Origin: Hoeflea_A sp965216535
GTDB lineage: Bacteria; Pseudomonadota; Alphaproteobacteria; Rhizobiales; Rhizobiaceae
Direction: 5' to 3'
Assembly (NCBI GenBank): GCA_965216535.1
Contig: OZ244175.1
Coordinates: 6,758,001-6,822,000 of the forward strand
Length of the DNA stretch: 64,000 nucleotides
The notes beneath the pieces were generated by a model that was given only the letters and a program-made list of their open reading frames with translations, ran no database searches and was not told the origin of the DNA. Position numbers and translations under genes: made by a program. Position 1 is the first letter of the stretch, and each line of letters begins with the position of its first letter. Of this stretch, positions 1 to 8,230 are shown piece after piece.

Positions 1-649
1 TGACCGCCTGTTCGCGCTGCGACAGGATCAACCGCCGATCCTCGATCTGTTTTTGCGTCAGAGTGCCGCTGTCGGCGAGAGACTGAGCGCGGCTGAGGTC
101 GCTGTCGGCGAGAGTCCACTGCATTTCGGCGGCGGACAGTTGATCCTGCTCGGCCTGAATTCGTGCTTCCGTCTCCGCCAGCGTCGCGCGCGCCTGCGCC
201 AGATTGGCCCGGGCTTCTGCCAGGGCTCCGCGGTAGTTGAACGGATCGATTTCGATCAGGACGTCGCCCCCCGCGACGTGAGACCCGGCCTTGAGGGCGG
301 GATGGATGGCGACAACCTCACCGCTGACCAGCGGCCGCAATTCAACATAGCGCGCCGCCTGCACCTCGCCGTATAGCTGCAATTCCGGCCGGTTGCTCTC
401 CGGCTGGACGGTGACCGATTCGACCGTGAAGACAGCGGGACGAAACGGCCGCGCAGCGCGCTCAGGCTTGGTATCGATCAGCCTGTTCATGACGACATAA
501 GATCCGCCAAGCACTGCGAGCATCAGCAACAGTTGCAGCCCGGCACGGGCACCGCCCCAAAACCGTGACCGCGGCGCAACCGCTTTCACCGCGGCGGTAT
601 CCGCCCCGGAGGATGAAGACTCGGTCTCACCGTCGATTGATTTCAACAT
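1..649 (-). CDS. RND-type efflux periplasmic adaptor (HlyD/MFP family), partial
   Basis: The gene reads leftward from an ATG at 649 and runs off the window edge, leaving about 216 N-terminal residues. After a charged N-terminus there is one membrane-anchor helix (about residues 37-53, GLQLLLMLAVLGG). It is followed by a beta-barrel/lipoyl region with the typical barrel-lipoyl phrasing (ELRPLVSGEVVAIHPALKAG, then VLIEIDP) and a long alpha-hairpin rich in Ala, Gln and Glu (ANLAQARATLAETEARIQA). This order is that of membrane-fusion proteins, which link an inner-membrane RND pump to an outer-membrane channel. The RND pump gene would be expected next, to the left of the window. Substrate cannot be told. 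The 293 bp between this start and hslO hold no gene I can support and probably carry its promoter. Confidence 0.85.
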   Translation of the reverse strand, partial: MLKSIDGETESSSSGADTAAVKAVAPRSRFWGGARAGLQLLLMLAVLGGSYVVMNRLIDTKPERAARPFRPAVFTVESVTVQPESNRPELQLYGEVQAARYVELRPLVSGEVVAIHPALKAGSHVAGGDVLIEIDPFNYRGALAEARANLAQARATLAETEARIQAEQDQLSAAEMQWTLADSDLSRAQSLADSGTLTQKQIEDRRLILSQREQAV

Positions 650-942
650 GTTCCCAATGTGTTTCGTCTGTTCGGGGCCCGTCAAAATCAGACCGCAAGC
701 CGGGACTCTATCACAGCACCGTCCGGCATAGGCGGATCATATAGCCTCAAGGCCCCCTGTTGCCATACCTTGTTGGTTTCCAGATTGTCGCAAAATGTAA
801 CGAAAACAGCTCAATAAGAGGAATGAGCCGGAAATTCGGTCGCCTCGATAAAAATTTCGTCACCGGTCGACAAAACAAGCCCGCCCGAGAAAGCGCATTA
901 CAATCAACAGATTACCGTCATGCCCCAAGCCAGGCGGCGGGC

Positions 943-1935
943 TTAGCTGCCGATTTCGCTCGGATCGAAATTGTATTCAGCCGAACAGAACTCGCATTTG
1001 ACCGATATTTTTCCGTCTTCAATGCTTTCGGCCAATTCGTCTTCGTCGAACCCGTCCAGCACGGAGCGAATCTTGTCGCGCGAACAGGAGCATTTGTCGC
1101 GAACCGCAACCGGCTCGAAAACCCGTACGCCACGTTCGTGAAAGAGGCGATAGAGCAGGCGTTCAGAACCGACCTGCGGGTCAGCCAGCTCGTCATCGGC
1201 GATGGTTTCCATCAGCGCCTTGGCTTCGACCCAATCTTCATCTTCGTCGTATTCGAATTCCTCGACATCGTCGGGAAGGTCGCCACCGGGCAGGTCCGCC
1301 TGGCGCATCCGCTCTTCCGATTCGGGGAGAAACTGCAGCACCACACCACCGGCGCGCCAGTGATGGCCAGAGCCGCCTGCGCCGTCCGGCGCGTAAAGTT
1401 GCGCCGCCGCTAGCCGTACTTCTGTCGGAATTTGCTCCGACTGCCTGAAATAGGCACAGGCGATCTCTTCCAGTGTGGCCCCGTTGAGTTCGACGATGCC
1501 CTGGTAGCGCTGCATATGCGAACCCTGGTCGATGGTGAATGCGAGAATACCGCCACCCAGCAGTTCCTGCGGCTCGAGGCGGCCCTCTGCAACAGCCTCC
1601 GCCAGTGCCTTTTCGTCGAAACGGGCATAAGCACGCAAACTGTCCGGTGTGGAGAAATCAGCCACCAGCATATCCACCGGCCCGTCGCTCTGGGTTTGAA
1701 CGATGAACTTGCCCTCAAATTTGAGCGATGTCCCGAGCAAAACGGTCAGCGTGATCGCCTCGGCCAACAGCCGGGCGACCGGTTCGGGATAGTCGTGTCG
1801 GCCAAGAATGGCGTCGAGCATCGGTCCCAGCTGCACGGCCCGGCCGCGCGCGTCCAGGCCCTCCACCTGAAACGGCACGACCTGATCGTCACCGGCGTAG
1901 CCAATATCGCCAAAAGCTATTTTTTCCGTCGTCAT
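943..1935 (-). CDS. hslO: Hsp33 redox-regulated molecular chaperone
   Basis: This 330-residue protein matches Hsp33, a cytoplasmic holdase switched on by oxidation. The C-terminal zinc switch is complete: Cys282-X-Cys284 (DKCSCSRDK) and Cys314-X2-Cys317 (KCEFCSAEY). The N-terminal substrate-binding fold precedes an acidic linker (about residues 215-235, with runs of Asp/Glu), slightly longer than in the E. coli protein. It is last in an argD-argF-hslO arrangement on the minus strand, 52 bp downstream of argF. That gene order recurs in Rhizobiales, which supports the assignment. The short gap holds an imperfect AAAAGC/GCTTTT inverted repeat (1954-1971) of unclear role. Confidence 0.95.
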   Translation of the reverse strand: MTTEKIAFGDIGYAGDDQVVPFQVEGLDARGRAVQLGPMLDAILGRHDYPEPVARLLAEAITLTVLLGTSLKFEGKFIVQTQSDGPVDMLVADFSTPDSLRAYARFDEKALAEAVAEGRLEPQELLGGGILAFTIDQGSHMQRYQGIVELNGATLEEIACAYFRQSEQIPTEVRLAAAQLYAPDGAGGSGHHWRAGGVVLQFLPESEERMRQADLPGGDLPDDVEEFEYDEDEDWVEAKALMETIADDELADPQVGSERLLYRLFHERGVRVFEPVAVRDKCSCSRDKIRSVLDGFDEDELAESIEDGKISVKCEFCSAEYNFDPSEIGS

Positions 1936-1987
1936 GTGAAATGGGCGCCTGTCAAAAGCCTGAGCGCTTTTTGTTTGTTGTTGTTAT

Positions 1988-2914
1988 CTAGAGCCTGTCG
2001 AAGCACCAGGCCAGTATGGCCTTCTGGGCGTGCATGCGGTTTTCGGCTTCGTCGAACACCACCGACTGCGGACCGTCGATGACCGCATCGGTGACCTCCT
2101 CGCCGCGATGGGCGGGCAGGCAATGCATGAACAACGCATCCTGCCGGGCATGCGCCATCAGATCATCATTGACCTGGTAAGGTGCGAACACATTGTGGCC
2201 GCGGGCCCGCTGTTCTTGCCCCATCGACACCCATGTGTCGGTAATGACACAATCGGAATCGCTGACCGCCGCCTGGGGATCGCGCGTCATCATGACCTCG
2301 CCACCCTCATTGCGGGCCCAGTCGACAAAGTGCTGTGCCGGCTCCGAACCCTCCGGAACACCGATGTTCATGCGATAGCCGAACCGCGCGGATCCCTCCA
2401 GCAGCGAGTGCAGCACATTGTTGCCGTCGCCAACCCAGGACAGGGTCTTGCCGGCAATCGAACCGCGATGCTGCTCGTAGGTCATGACATCGGCCATGAT
2501 CTGGCACGGGTGGGTATCGTCCGTGAGGCCGTTGATCACCGGAACCGTGGCATATTCGGCAAGCTCCATCAGACGCCGGTGATCGGTCGTGCGGATCATG
2601 ACGGCATCCACATAGCGCGACAGCACACGCGCCGTGTCAGCGATCGACTCGGCGCGGCCGAGTTGCATCTCGTTGCCGGAAAGCATCAATGTTTCGCCGC
2701 CGAGCTGTCGCATGCCAACATCGAAGGACACGCGGGTACGGGTCGACGGCTTCTCGAAAATCATCGCTAGAATCTTGCCCTCGAGCGGCCGGTCGGCCGT
2801 GCCCTGAGCCGTCGCTGCCTTGCGATCACGCGCGTGATCGAGGATGGCGCGCAGGTCCCCGGCACCAACAGCGGAAAGATCGAGGAAATGACGGGGGCCG
2901 CCATTCATGGTCAT
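1988..2914 (-). CDS. argF: Ornithine carbamoyltransferase
   Basis: This 308-residue enzyme makes citrulline from ornithine and carbamoyl phosphate in arginine biosynthesis. The carbamoyl-phosphate site S57-T-R-T-R61 is present, as is the C-terminal HCLPAHRGEE segment carrying the ornithine-binding cysteine. Length is normal for the anabolic family. It lies 46 bp downstream of argD and upstream of hslO on the same strand, consistent with one operon. Two close in-frame ATG codons (MTMNGG) leave the exact start uncertain by two residues. Confidence 0.97.
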   Translation of the reverse strand: MTMNGGPRHFLDLSAVGAGDLRAILDHARDRKAATAQGTADRPLEGKILAMIFEKPSTRTRVSFDVGMRQLGGETLMLSGNEMQLGRAESIADTARVLSRYVDAVMIRTTDHRRLMELAEYATVPVINGLTDDTHPCQIMADVMTYEQHRGSIAGKTLSWVGDGNNVLHSLLEGSARFGYRMNIGVPEGSEPAQHFVDWARNEGGEVMMTRDPQAAVSDSDCVITDTWVSMGQEQRARGHNVFAPYQVNDDLMAHARQDALFMHCLPAHRGEEVTDAVIDGPQSVVFDEAENRMHAQKAILAWCFDRL

Positions 2915-2960
2915 GGGCGTTTTCCTTGTCGCTGGTGCGGGCTCGGCGTCCCGCCACCCA

Positions 2961-4148
2961 TTAGCCGTCGCTGGAGGACAGTTGCGCGGCTGCGGCTTCG
3001 AGCCTTGCCAGGCCGTCCCGCGCTTCTTCGGCGGTGACGGTCAGCGGCGGCAGCAGCCGTACCACATTGTCGCCAGCCGGCGCGCCCAACAGGTGCCGGT
3101 CGCGCATGGCACTCAGCAACTCGCCATTGGGGCACTTGCATTTGACCCCGAGCATCAGCCCGGCACCACGGACTTCATCGACGATGTCCGGGTACTGGTC
3201 GGCGATTGCCGCCAGGCCCTGCGCGAAAACCAAGCCGACCTCACGCACCTGATCGAGAAAACCCTCTTCCAGAATGACATCGAGAACAGCATTGCCGACC
3301 GCCATGGCCAGCGGGTTGCCTCCATAGGTCGTCCCGTGAGTACCCGGGGTCATGCCCTTGGCGGCTTCAGCCGTCGCCAGGCAGACGCCGAACGGAAAAC
3401 CGCCGCCGATGCCCTTGGCAACGCCCATGATATCCGGGGTAATGCCGGCCCATTCGTGGGCAAACAGCTTGCCGGTGCGGCCGACGCCGCACTGAATCTC
3501 ATCGAGCACCAGCAATATGCCGTGTTCGTCGCAGAGCGCGCGAATATCGCGCAGCCACTGTGTCGGCAATTCGCGAATGCCGCCTTCACCCTGAAGGGGT
3601 TCGACGAGGATCGCCGCGGTTTCGTGGTCAATCGCCGCTTTCATCGCTTCGAGATCGCCGAAGGGCACCTGGGTAAAGCCCGGCGCCTTCGGACCGAAAC
3701 CCTCAAGATATTTCGGCTGACCGCCGGCGGCGATCGTCGCCAGCGTGCGACCGTGGAAGGCGCCTTCGATGGTGATGATGCCGGTCCGCTCGATGTCGCC
3801 ATTGACATAATGGTAGCGCCGCGCCGTCTTGATGGCGCATTCCATCGCTTCGGCACCGGAATTGGTGAAGAAGGCGCGGTCTGCGAAGGTGACCTCTGTC
3901 AGCCGGTCAGCCAGACGGCTCTGGCCCGGAATGTCGTAGAGGTTGGACGTGTGCCACAGCTTGTCGGCCTGATCCTTCAGGGCGGCGACCAGGTGCGGAT
4001 GGGCATGCCCAAGTGAATTCACGGCGATGCCCGCGGCGAAATCCAGGTATCGGGTGCCGTCCTCGGCAATCAACCATACGCCTTCACCGCGTTCGAAACG
4101 CAGCGGGATCCGCATGTAGGTACCGTAGAGCGACTCTGTGACAGACAT
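2961..4148 (-). CDS. argD: Acetylornithine aminotransferase
   Basis: A class-III PLP aminotransferase of 395 residues (start MSVTESLYGTYMRIPLRF). It converts N-acetylglutamate semialdehyde to N-acetylornithine. Visible motifs are the glycine-rich cofactor segment (FTNSGAEAMECAIKTARR), the DEIQCGVGRTGKLFA segment and the PLP-lysine region GVAKGIGGGFPFG. I chose the ATG at 4148 because GGGAGAT sits just upstream; the longer open frame to 4286 has no family-like sequence. It is first in the argD-argF-hslO series. A terminator-like hairpin lies 85 bp upstream in its leader and may matter for its control. Confidence 0.96.
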   Translation of the reverse strand: MSVTESLYGTYMRIPLRFERGEGVWLIAEDGTRYLDFAAGIAVNSLGHAHPHLVAALKDQADKLWHTSNLYDIPGQSRLADRLTEVTFADRAFFTNSGAEAMECAIKTARRYHYVNGDIERTGIITIEGAFHGRTLATIAAGGQPKYLEGFGPKAPGFTQVPFGDLEAMKAAIDHETAAILVEPLQGEGGIRELPTQWLRDIRALCDEHGILLVLDEIQCGVGRTGKLFAHEWAGITPDIMGVAKGIGGGFPFGVCLATAEAAKGMTPGTHGTTYGGNPLAMAVGNAVLDVILEEGFLDQVREVGLVFAQGLAAIADQYPDIVDEVRGAGLMLGVKCKCPNGELLSAMRDRHLLGAPAGDNVVRLLPPLTVTAEEARDGLARLEAAAAQLSSSDG

Positions 4149-4224
4149 TGCCCGATCTCCCAACTGGTGCGGTGGCAACCGCAAAGATGGATGAAGTTCC
4201 GATTTGCCGTATTCCGGGACAAAA

Positions 4225-4250
4225 AATAAATAGCTGCCCCGGAGGGCAGC
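4225..4250 (-). terminator. Terminator-like hairpin in the argD leader (possible attenuator)
   Basis: A perfect 7-bp stem, GCTGCCC (4233-4239) pairing with GGGCAGC (4244-4250), closes a 4-nt loop. Read on the minus strand it is followed by a T-rich tract (4221-4232, rc TATTTATTTTTT), as in an intrinsic terminator. No minus-strand gene lies upstream that it could terminate, because the next gene is gcrA on the other strand. It therefore lies between a plausible argD promoter (TATAAA on the minus strand near 4263-4268) and the argD start. Attenuation is inference. Confidence 0.5.
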
Positions 4251-4384
4251 CACCGGCGCTACCTTTATACCGACAGGCCGTGTCAATCAATATCTTCGTC
4301 AAAACCGGGGGAAAGACGCCCTTTCCACCCCTATTTTCGTCGCGCTGACGAAAAGCCGTTCAAGTTGGGGAAAACTCAAAAAAG

Positions 4385-4532
4385 GAATCCGCTTGATTCG
4401 TGGGACTCTTGTCACCGAGTCCCGCGAACACTACTTTAGTCAGGCGAGATGGACTGCATGCGGCGGACCTAGTAACCAATTACTCTCAGCGAAAAGCGGT
4501 TCCGATGGAGATCGGGACCCGTTGATCGAGTC
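4385..4532. promoter_or_regulatory. Cluster of GANTC (CcrM-type) sites upstream of gcrA
   Basis: Five GANTC pentamers lie in front of gcrA: GAATC at 4385, GATTC at 4395, GACTC at 4404, GAGTC at 4417 and GAGTC at 4528. Four fall within 37 bp, far denser than chance (about one per 256 bp). GcrA is known in Caulobacter to act with CcrM-methylated GANTC at promoters, so methylation-sensitive expression is plausible here. The effect on this promoter is inferred. Confidence 0.65.
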
Positions 4533-4569
4533 CGCTGCCCTGCACGTTGAGAAACAGGGATTTTGGACT

Positions 4570-5082
4570 ATGAGCTGGACTGATGAACGCGTCGAACGGC
4601 TGAAAAAGCTTTGGGCCGACGGTTTGAGCGCCAGCCAGATTGCAGCGGAACTGGGCGGCGTCAGCCGCAACGCCGTGATCGGTAAAGTGCACCGCCTCAA
4701 TCTGCCGGGCCGAGCCAAATCCGGCGGCTCGAGCAGCGGCCGCAGCAAGCGGGTGGCCTCGGGACGCAGCACTTATGGCGGCCGTTCAAGCGCGACGCGA
4801 TCGGCGCCGCGCACAGCCGGTGCGACGGCACTCAAACAGGACGTTATCGCGGATGCGATTGCCGAGGTCGATACTCGGCCAATCGAAGATGTCGTGGTGC
4901 CGATATCGCGGCGGTTGCAGCTGACGGAGCTGACCGAAAAAACCTGCAAATGGCCGATCGGCGATCCCCTGACCGAGGATTTTGCTTTCTGTGGCGCCGA
5001 TTGCGACGACAATGCGCCCTATTGCACCTATCACGCCCGGCTGGCCTTCCAGCCCGCGGCGGAACGCAAGCGCGCGCGCTGA
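4570..5082 (+). CDS. gcrA: GcrA-family cell-cycle transcriptional regulator
   Basis: A 170-residue protein opening with the GcrA signature helix-turn-helix (MSWTDERVERLKKLWADGLS, then SRNAVIGKVHRLNLPGR). A basic low-complexity linker (about residues 45-80) follows, and then the C-terminal sigma-70-binding region (TCKWPIGDP..DFAFCGADCDDNAPYCTYHARLAF) with its Cys residues. GcrA is a sigma-70 coactivator that reads GANTC methylation in Alphaproteobacteria. The ATG at 4570 starts the family sequence exactly; the open frame extending upstream to 4393 is not family-like. It is divergent from argD, with a GANTC-rich promoter region and its own terminator. Confidence 0.95.
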   Translation: MSWTDERVERLKKLWADGLSASQIAAELGGVSRNAVIGKVHRLNLPGRAKSGGSSSGRSKRVASGRSTYGGRSSATRSAPRTAGATALKQDVIADAIAEVDTRPIEDVVVPISRRLQLTELTEKTCKWPIGDPLTEDFAFCGADCDDNAPYCTYHARLAFQPAAERKRAR

Positions 5083-5103
5083 CCGCAACGCGTGTTTGCC
5101 AAT

Positions 5104-5130
5104 GGCGGCCCTTCGGGGTCGCCTTTTTTT
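5104..5130 (+). terminator. Rho-independent terminator of gcrA
   Basis: An 8-bp stem (GGCGGCCC at 5104-5111 with GGGTCGCC at 5116-5123, one G-T pair) has a TTCG tetraloop and is followed by seven T residues. It lies 21 bp after the gcrA stop codon. Confidence 0.9.
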
Positions 5131-5144
5131 GTGGCCTTTTGGAC

Positions 5145-5630
5145 CTAGCCGACTGTAGCCAGCAGCTTTGCCAACAGCACGTTGAGCTGCTGTTTTTCTT
5201 CCGCGTTCAACCCTGAAAGCACCCGGTGCTCGTTTTCAAGATGAGCCTCTACCGCGCGATCGATCAGTTCGAGCCCCCTGTCGCTGAGAGCGACAATGGT
5301 ACCGCGCCGATCGTTCGGGTTGGGGCGCCGTTCAACCAGCCCGGCCCGCTCCAGTCGGTCCAGTCGGTTGGTCATGCCTCCAGATGAAACCATGGTCGCC
5401 TCGTAGAGCGCGGTCGGCGTCAACGCATACGGTTTGCCGGATCGTCGTAGCGTGGCCAAAACATCGAATTCGCCGCGCTGCAGGCCGAACTCGGCAAAAA
5501 GCGGCTCCAGATGATCCCGGCCAACAATCTGCGCCAATTCGGCCATGCGTCCGAGAATTTCCATCGGCAGCAGGTCGAATTCAGGACGTTCCCGGCGCCA
5601 CTGTTCCACGGCCAATCGCGCACGATCCAT
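5145..5630 (-). CDS. MarR-family transcriptional regulator
   Basis: A winged-helix MarR protein of 161 residues. It shows the family pattern FGLQRGEFDVLATLRRSG, the recognition-helix region LYEATMVSSGGMTNRLDRLE, and the wing RAGLVERRPNPNDRRGTIVALSDRG. I prefer the ATG at 5630, with AAAAGG upstream, over the GTG at 5639. It is transcribed divergently from the EamA exporter gene, with a palindrome between the two start sites. This is the classic layout of a repressor controlling itself and a neighbouring exporter. The ligand is unknown. Confidence 0.92.
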   Translation of the reverse strand: MDRARLAVEQWRRERPEFDLLPMEILGRMAELAQIVGRDHLEPLFAEFGLQRGEFDVLATLRRSGKPYALTPTALYEATMVSSGGMTNRLDRLERAGLVERRPNPNDRRGTIVALSDRGLELIDRAVEAHLENEHRVLSGLNAEEKQQLNVLLAKLLATVG

Positions 5631-5643
5631 CAATTTCACCTTT

Positions 5644-5661
5644 TATCTTGATACTAAGATA
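5644..5661. promoter_or_regulatory. Palindromic operator for the MarR-type regulator
   Basis: TATCTT (5644-5649) and AAGATA (5656-5661) form a perfect 6-bp inverted repeat around a 6-bp centre, in the 74-bp gap between the divergent MarR and EamA genes. Size, AT-richness and position fit a MarR dimer site. Binding is inferred. Confidence 0.6.
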
Positions 5662-5704
5662 CTTAATGTCTAGATATATGACGATTGCACAGTGGGAGCA
5701 TATA

Positions 5705-6634
5705 ATGTCCATGAGCACAACCGCCGAACCCAGTATCGCCGGCCCCGGCAACGGGCGCCGCCTCGCCTCGCTTGCATGCCTTCTTCTGGTCGGCAGCCTG
5801 CTCGGCCTGTCGCTCGTCGTGGCGAAGATCGCCGTGGTGGAAGGCGCAGCACCGCTGGCCTTTTTGTCAGTGTCTATGATCGCTGCCGGAACTGTCCTGT
5901 TGGTCGGCGAATGGTGGAATGGCCGGGTGCCGCACATCAACAGGCGTATCGCCGAATACGGCTTGATGACGGGCGCGTTGTTCGCGGCTCCCAATGCCGT
6001 CGGGTTTCTGGCGGTGGAACATGTTGGAGCAGGCTTCCTGTCGCTCACCTTCGCCTTCCCGATCCTGTTTACCTACCTGCTCTCATTGGGCCTGCGACTG
6101 GAGAGACTCCAGGCAGCCAAGGCATTGGGCGTCGCAAGCGGCCTTGCCGGCGGATTGATCCTGGCTTTGTCGAAGGTCAACCTGGGCACAAGCCCTACCT
6201 TCTGGGTCGTATTGGCGATGTCGTCGCCGGTCATCATCGCCGCCGCAAACATCTACCGCACCCTGCGTTGGCCGAGTGGCGTGTCGCCAATGTTCCTGGC
6301 GTCCGCAATGCTGTTGTGCGGTGGTGTTCTGTTGATTCCGTTCGCCTCGTTGCAAGCGCCCGATGGATTTGCCGGCCTGTTTGCGACCCGATCGCTGTCG
6401 ATGATCCTGCTTGCGCAGATCGCCATATTCAGCGTGCTCTACGTCTTCTATTTTGTGCTGCAACGGTTGGCAGGTCCCGTCTACTTGAGCCAGATCGGCA
6501 CGGTCGCCGCGGTTGTCGGAACGCTGGTTGCGGTGTTGCTCCTGGGGGAACCGATTCCACCCAATCTGGCTTTGGCGGCCGCCTTCATCGCCGGCGCAAT
6601 GGTTCTGTTTCACCTGCGCAAAAGGGTCGGTTAG
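5705..6634 (+). CDS. EamA/DMT-family transporter
   Basis: A 309-residue polytopic inner-membrane protein with about ten hydrophobic helices in two EamA-like halves. The second half ends with the typical GTVAAVVGTLVAVLLLGEPIPPNLALAAAFIAGAM pattern. DMT-superfamily members usually export metabolites or amino acids. The ATG at 5705 has GGGAG six bases upstream; the frame is open further up but overlaps the MarR gene. Control by the divergent MarR protein is likely. Its stop overlaps the convergent MFS gene by 4 bp. Confidence 0.88.
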   Translation: MSMSTTAEPSIAGPGNGRRLASLACLLLVGSLLGLSLVVAKIAVVEGAAPLAFLSVSMIAAGTVLLVGEWWNGRVPHINRRIAEYGLMTGALFAAPNAVGFLAVEHVGAGFLSLTFAFPILFTYLLSLGLRLERLQAAKALGVASGLAGGLILALSKVNLGTSPTFWVVLAMSSPVIIAAANIYRTLRWPSGVSPMFLASAMLLCGGVLLIPFASLQAPDGFAGLFATRSLSMILLAQIAIFSVLYVFYFVLQRLAGPVYLSQIGTVAAVVGTLVAVLLLGEPIPPNLALAAAFIAGAMVLFHLRKRVG

Positions 6635-7902
6635 CCTTCGTCCAACAGAGACCGTCCGGCGGTTTCTTTCAGCCCGATCGTGACGGCAAGTGAAATCAGG
6701 GCCGTCGCCATCAGATAGTAGGCCGGTGTGAAATCATCGGCGGTGCGGGCAACCAGCCAAGTTGCGATCAGCGGTGTGGTCCCGCCAAAGAGGGCCATGC
6801 AGACGTTGTAACCGAGGGAGGTGGCGCTGCAACGCACATTGGTCGGCAGCATTTCAACCATGACGGCAGACAGGCCTGCATAGCCCGCTCCGTAAAGCAC
6901 TGCCAGGCCGGCCTGCCCCGCCAGGATCAGCCAGAAGTTCTGGTGGTGCATCAGCCACCACAAGGGCCAGGCCAGGAGCAGCGTCCCGACGGCCGTGAAA
7001 TACAGGATGGGTTTGCGGCCGATGCGATCCGACAGGATCGCCGCCAACAGTACAGCCGGAACCATCACCACGAGGCTCAGAGTGTTTACGTCCAGCGCCG
7101 TCGTTGTCGAAACGTGCATGCGTTCCGTCAAATAGGATGCCGCATAGACTGCCAGCAGATAGAACCCGACGGCGTTGACCAGCGACAATCCGACGATACG
7201 CAACAGCACGGTCCAATGGTCGCGAATGGCGATCACTGCAGGAGCCACGGCGGACGAGCGAACCATCCCGAAAGCTGCCGGTTCGTCCAATGAGTGGCGG
7301 ACCGCATAGCCAAAGATCGCGAGCGCAAAACCGGCGATGAACGGAACGCGCCACCCCCAGGCCTGCATGGCAGCCTCTCCCAACAGTGTGTTGAGCAGCG
7401 CAACAATCGCCGAGCCGAGCAAGAAGCCAATCACGCTGCCGAGCATCGGCCAGGACGCAAAATAACCCCGACGCCTGGCTGGCGCATGCTCCGCCAGGAA
7501 AACGATGGAGCTGGGATATTCGCCACCAACGGATAAACCCTGGACGATCCGCAGCAGCACCAGCAGCACGGCGGCGGCAGTGCCGATCTCCGCGTGGGTC
7601 GGCAACAGCCCCATCGCCGTTGTTGCCAGTCCCATGATGACCACGGACAGCATCAGCGCAGGCTTGCGACCCAGGCGGTCGCCGATATGCCCGATCAGGA
7701 CCCCGCCAAGCGGGCGCACCGCAAAGCCGACAGCAAAGACGACGAAGGCTGCGAGCAGCGAGGCGACTTCATCGTCTGCCGGAAAAAACTGCTTGCCCAG
7801 GATCGGTGCAAGCGTCCCGTAAACGGCAAAATCGTACCACTCCATGATGTTGCCAGTGGCCCCGGCAAGGATGGTTCGACGTTCTGCCTTTCGAGCTTCC
7901 AT
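6631..7902 (-). CDS. MFS transporter, metabolite:H+ symporter (MHS) type
   Basis: A 423-residue protein with about twelve membrane helices. The N-terminal ATGNIMEWYDFAVYGTLAPILGKQFFP is characteristic of the MHS branch (ShiA/ProP/KgtP-like proton symporters). The loop GDRLGRKPALMLS and the RIVQGLSVGGEYPSS helix are also typical. The substrate, probably an organic acid, betaine or similar, cannot be decided. It lies downstream of the abrB remnant at 7949-8032, so before the 8-14 kb insertion it probably followed the abrB/tct genes. It converges on the EamA gene. Confidence 0.9.
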   Translation of the reverse strand: MEARKAERRTILAGATGNIMEWYDFAVYGTLAPILGKQFFPADDEVASLLAAFVVFAVGFAVRPLGGVLIGHIGDRLGRKPALMLSVVIMGLATTAMGLLPTHAEIGTAAAVLLVLLRIVQGLSVGGEYPSSIVFLAEHAPARRRGYFASWPMLGSVIGFLLGSAIVALLNTLLGEAAMQAWGWRVPFIAGFALAIFGYAVRHSLDEPAAFGMVRSSAVAPAVIAIRDHWTVLLRIVGLSLVNAVGFYLLAVYAASYLTERMHVSTTTALDVNTLSLVVMVPAVLLAAILSDRIGRKPILYFTAVGTLLLAWPLWWLMHHQNFWLILAGQAGLAVLYGAGYAGLSAVMVEMLPTNVRCSATSLGYNVCMALFGGTTPLIATWLVARTADDFTPAYYLMATALISLAVTIGLKETAGRSLLDEG

Positions 7903-7948
7903 GCAGTGTTCCCCGGCAAAGTTTGTCGACAGGAGTGCGCGAGGCGGA

Positions 7949-8032
7949 TTGCGGACCGCCGGGCTTTTTTACTCGGTCTTGCGGCCGATGATCAATGGCG
8001 CCAGGAACTGTCAGGATGACGAGGCGCCAAAT
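7949..8032. repeat. Left direct repeat: displaced abrB 3' end
   Basis: These 84 bp match 13831-13914 in the same orientation, with a perfect 38-bp core (7971-8008 against 13854-13891). They correspond to the last ~20 codons and stop of the abrB gene plus about 21 bp after it. This copy carries a 1-bp insertion that breaks the frame. It lies just upstream of the MFS gene. The pair brackets the YcaO/peroxidase segment, as integration at a gene 3' end would leave. Confidence 0.85.
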
Positions 8033-8230
8033 TCGAAGTTGGCCTGTTGCAGATGGCGGGAGTGGTGGCGGTGACGAACTGTCCAAGATAGTCGATAAGG
8101 CTTGAATACGCCGTCAAGGAGACGAAACTCCTTTCATCGGAAGCTACGCTTGCGCCAACCAAGTACCGGTTGAGTATACCAGTAGCCGGTGTAAGCTTTG
8201 GTTCTTTAAAGCGATCGGCCACGGCATGAT

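Noticed and set aside
760..1413. Long plus-strand open frame over hslO
   Set aside because: It is antisense to a clear hslO, has no family-like sequence and reflects GC-rich codon bias.
7941..7970. Plus-strand terminator (GGCGG/CCGCC stem and T-run)
   Set aside because: No plus-strand gene ends there; the T-run belongs to the decayed abrB 3' copy.
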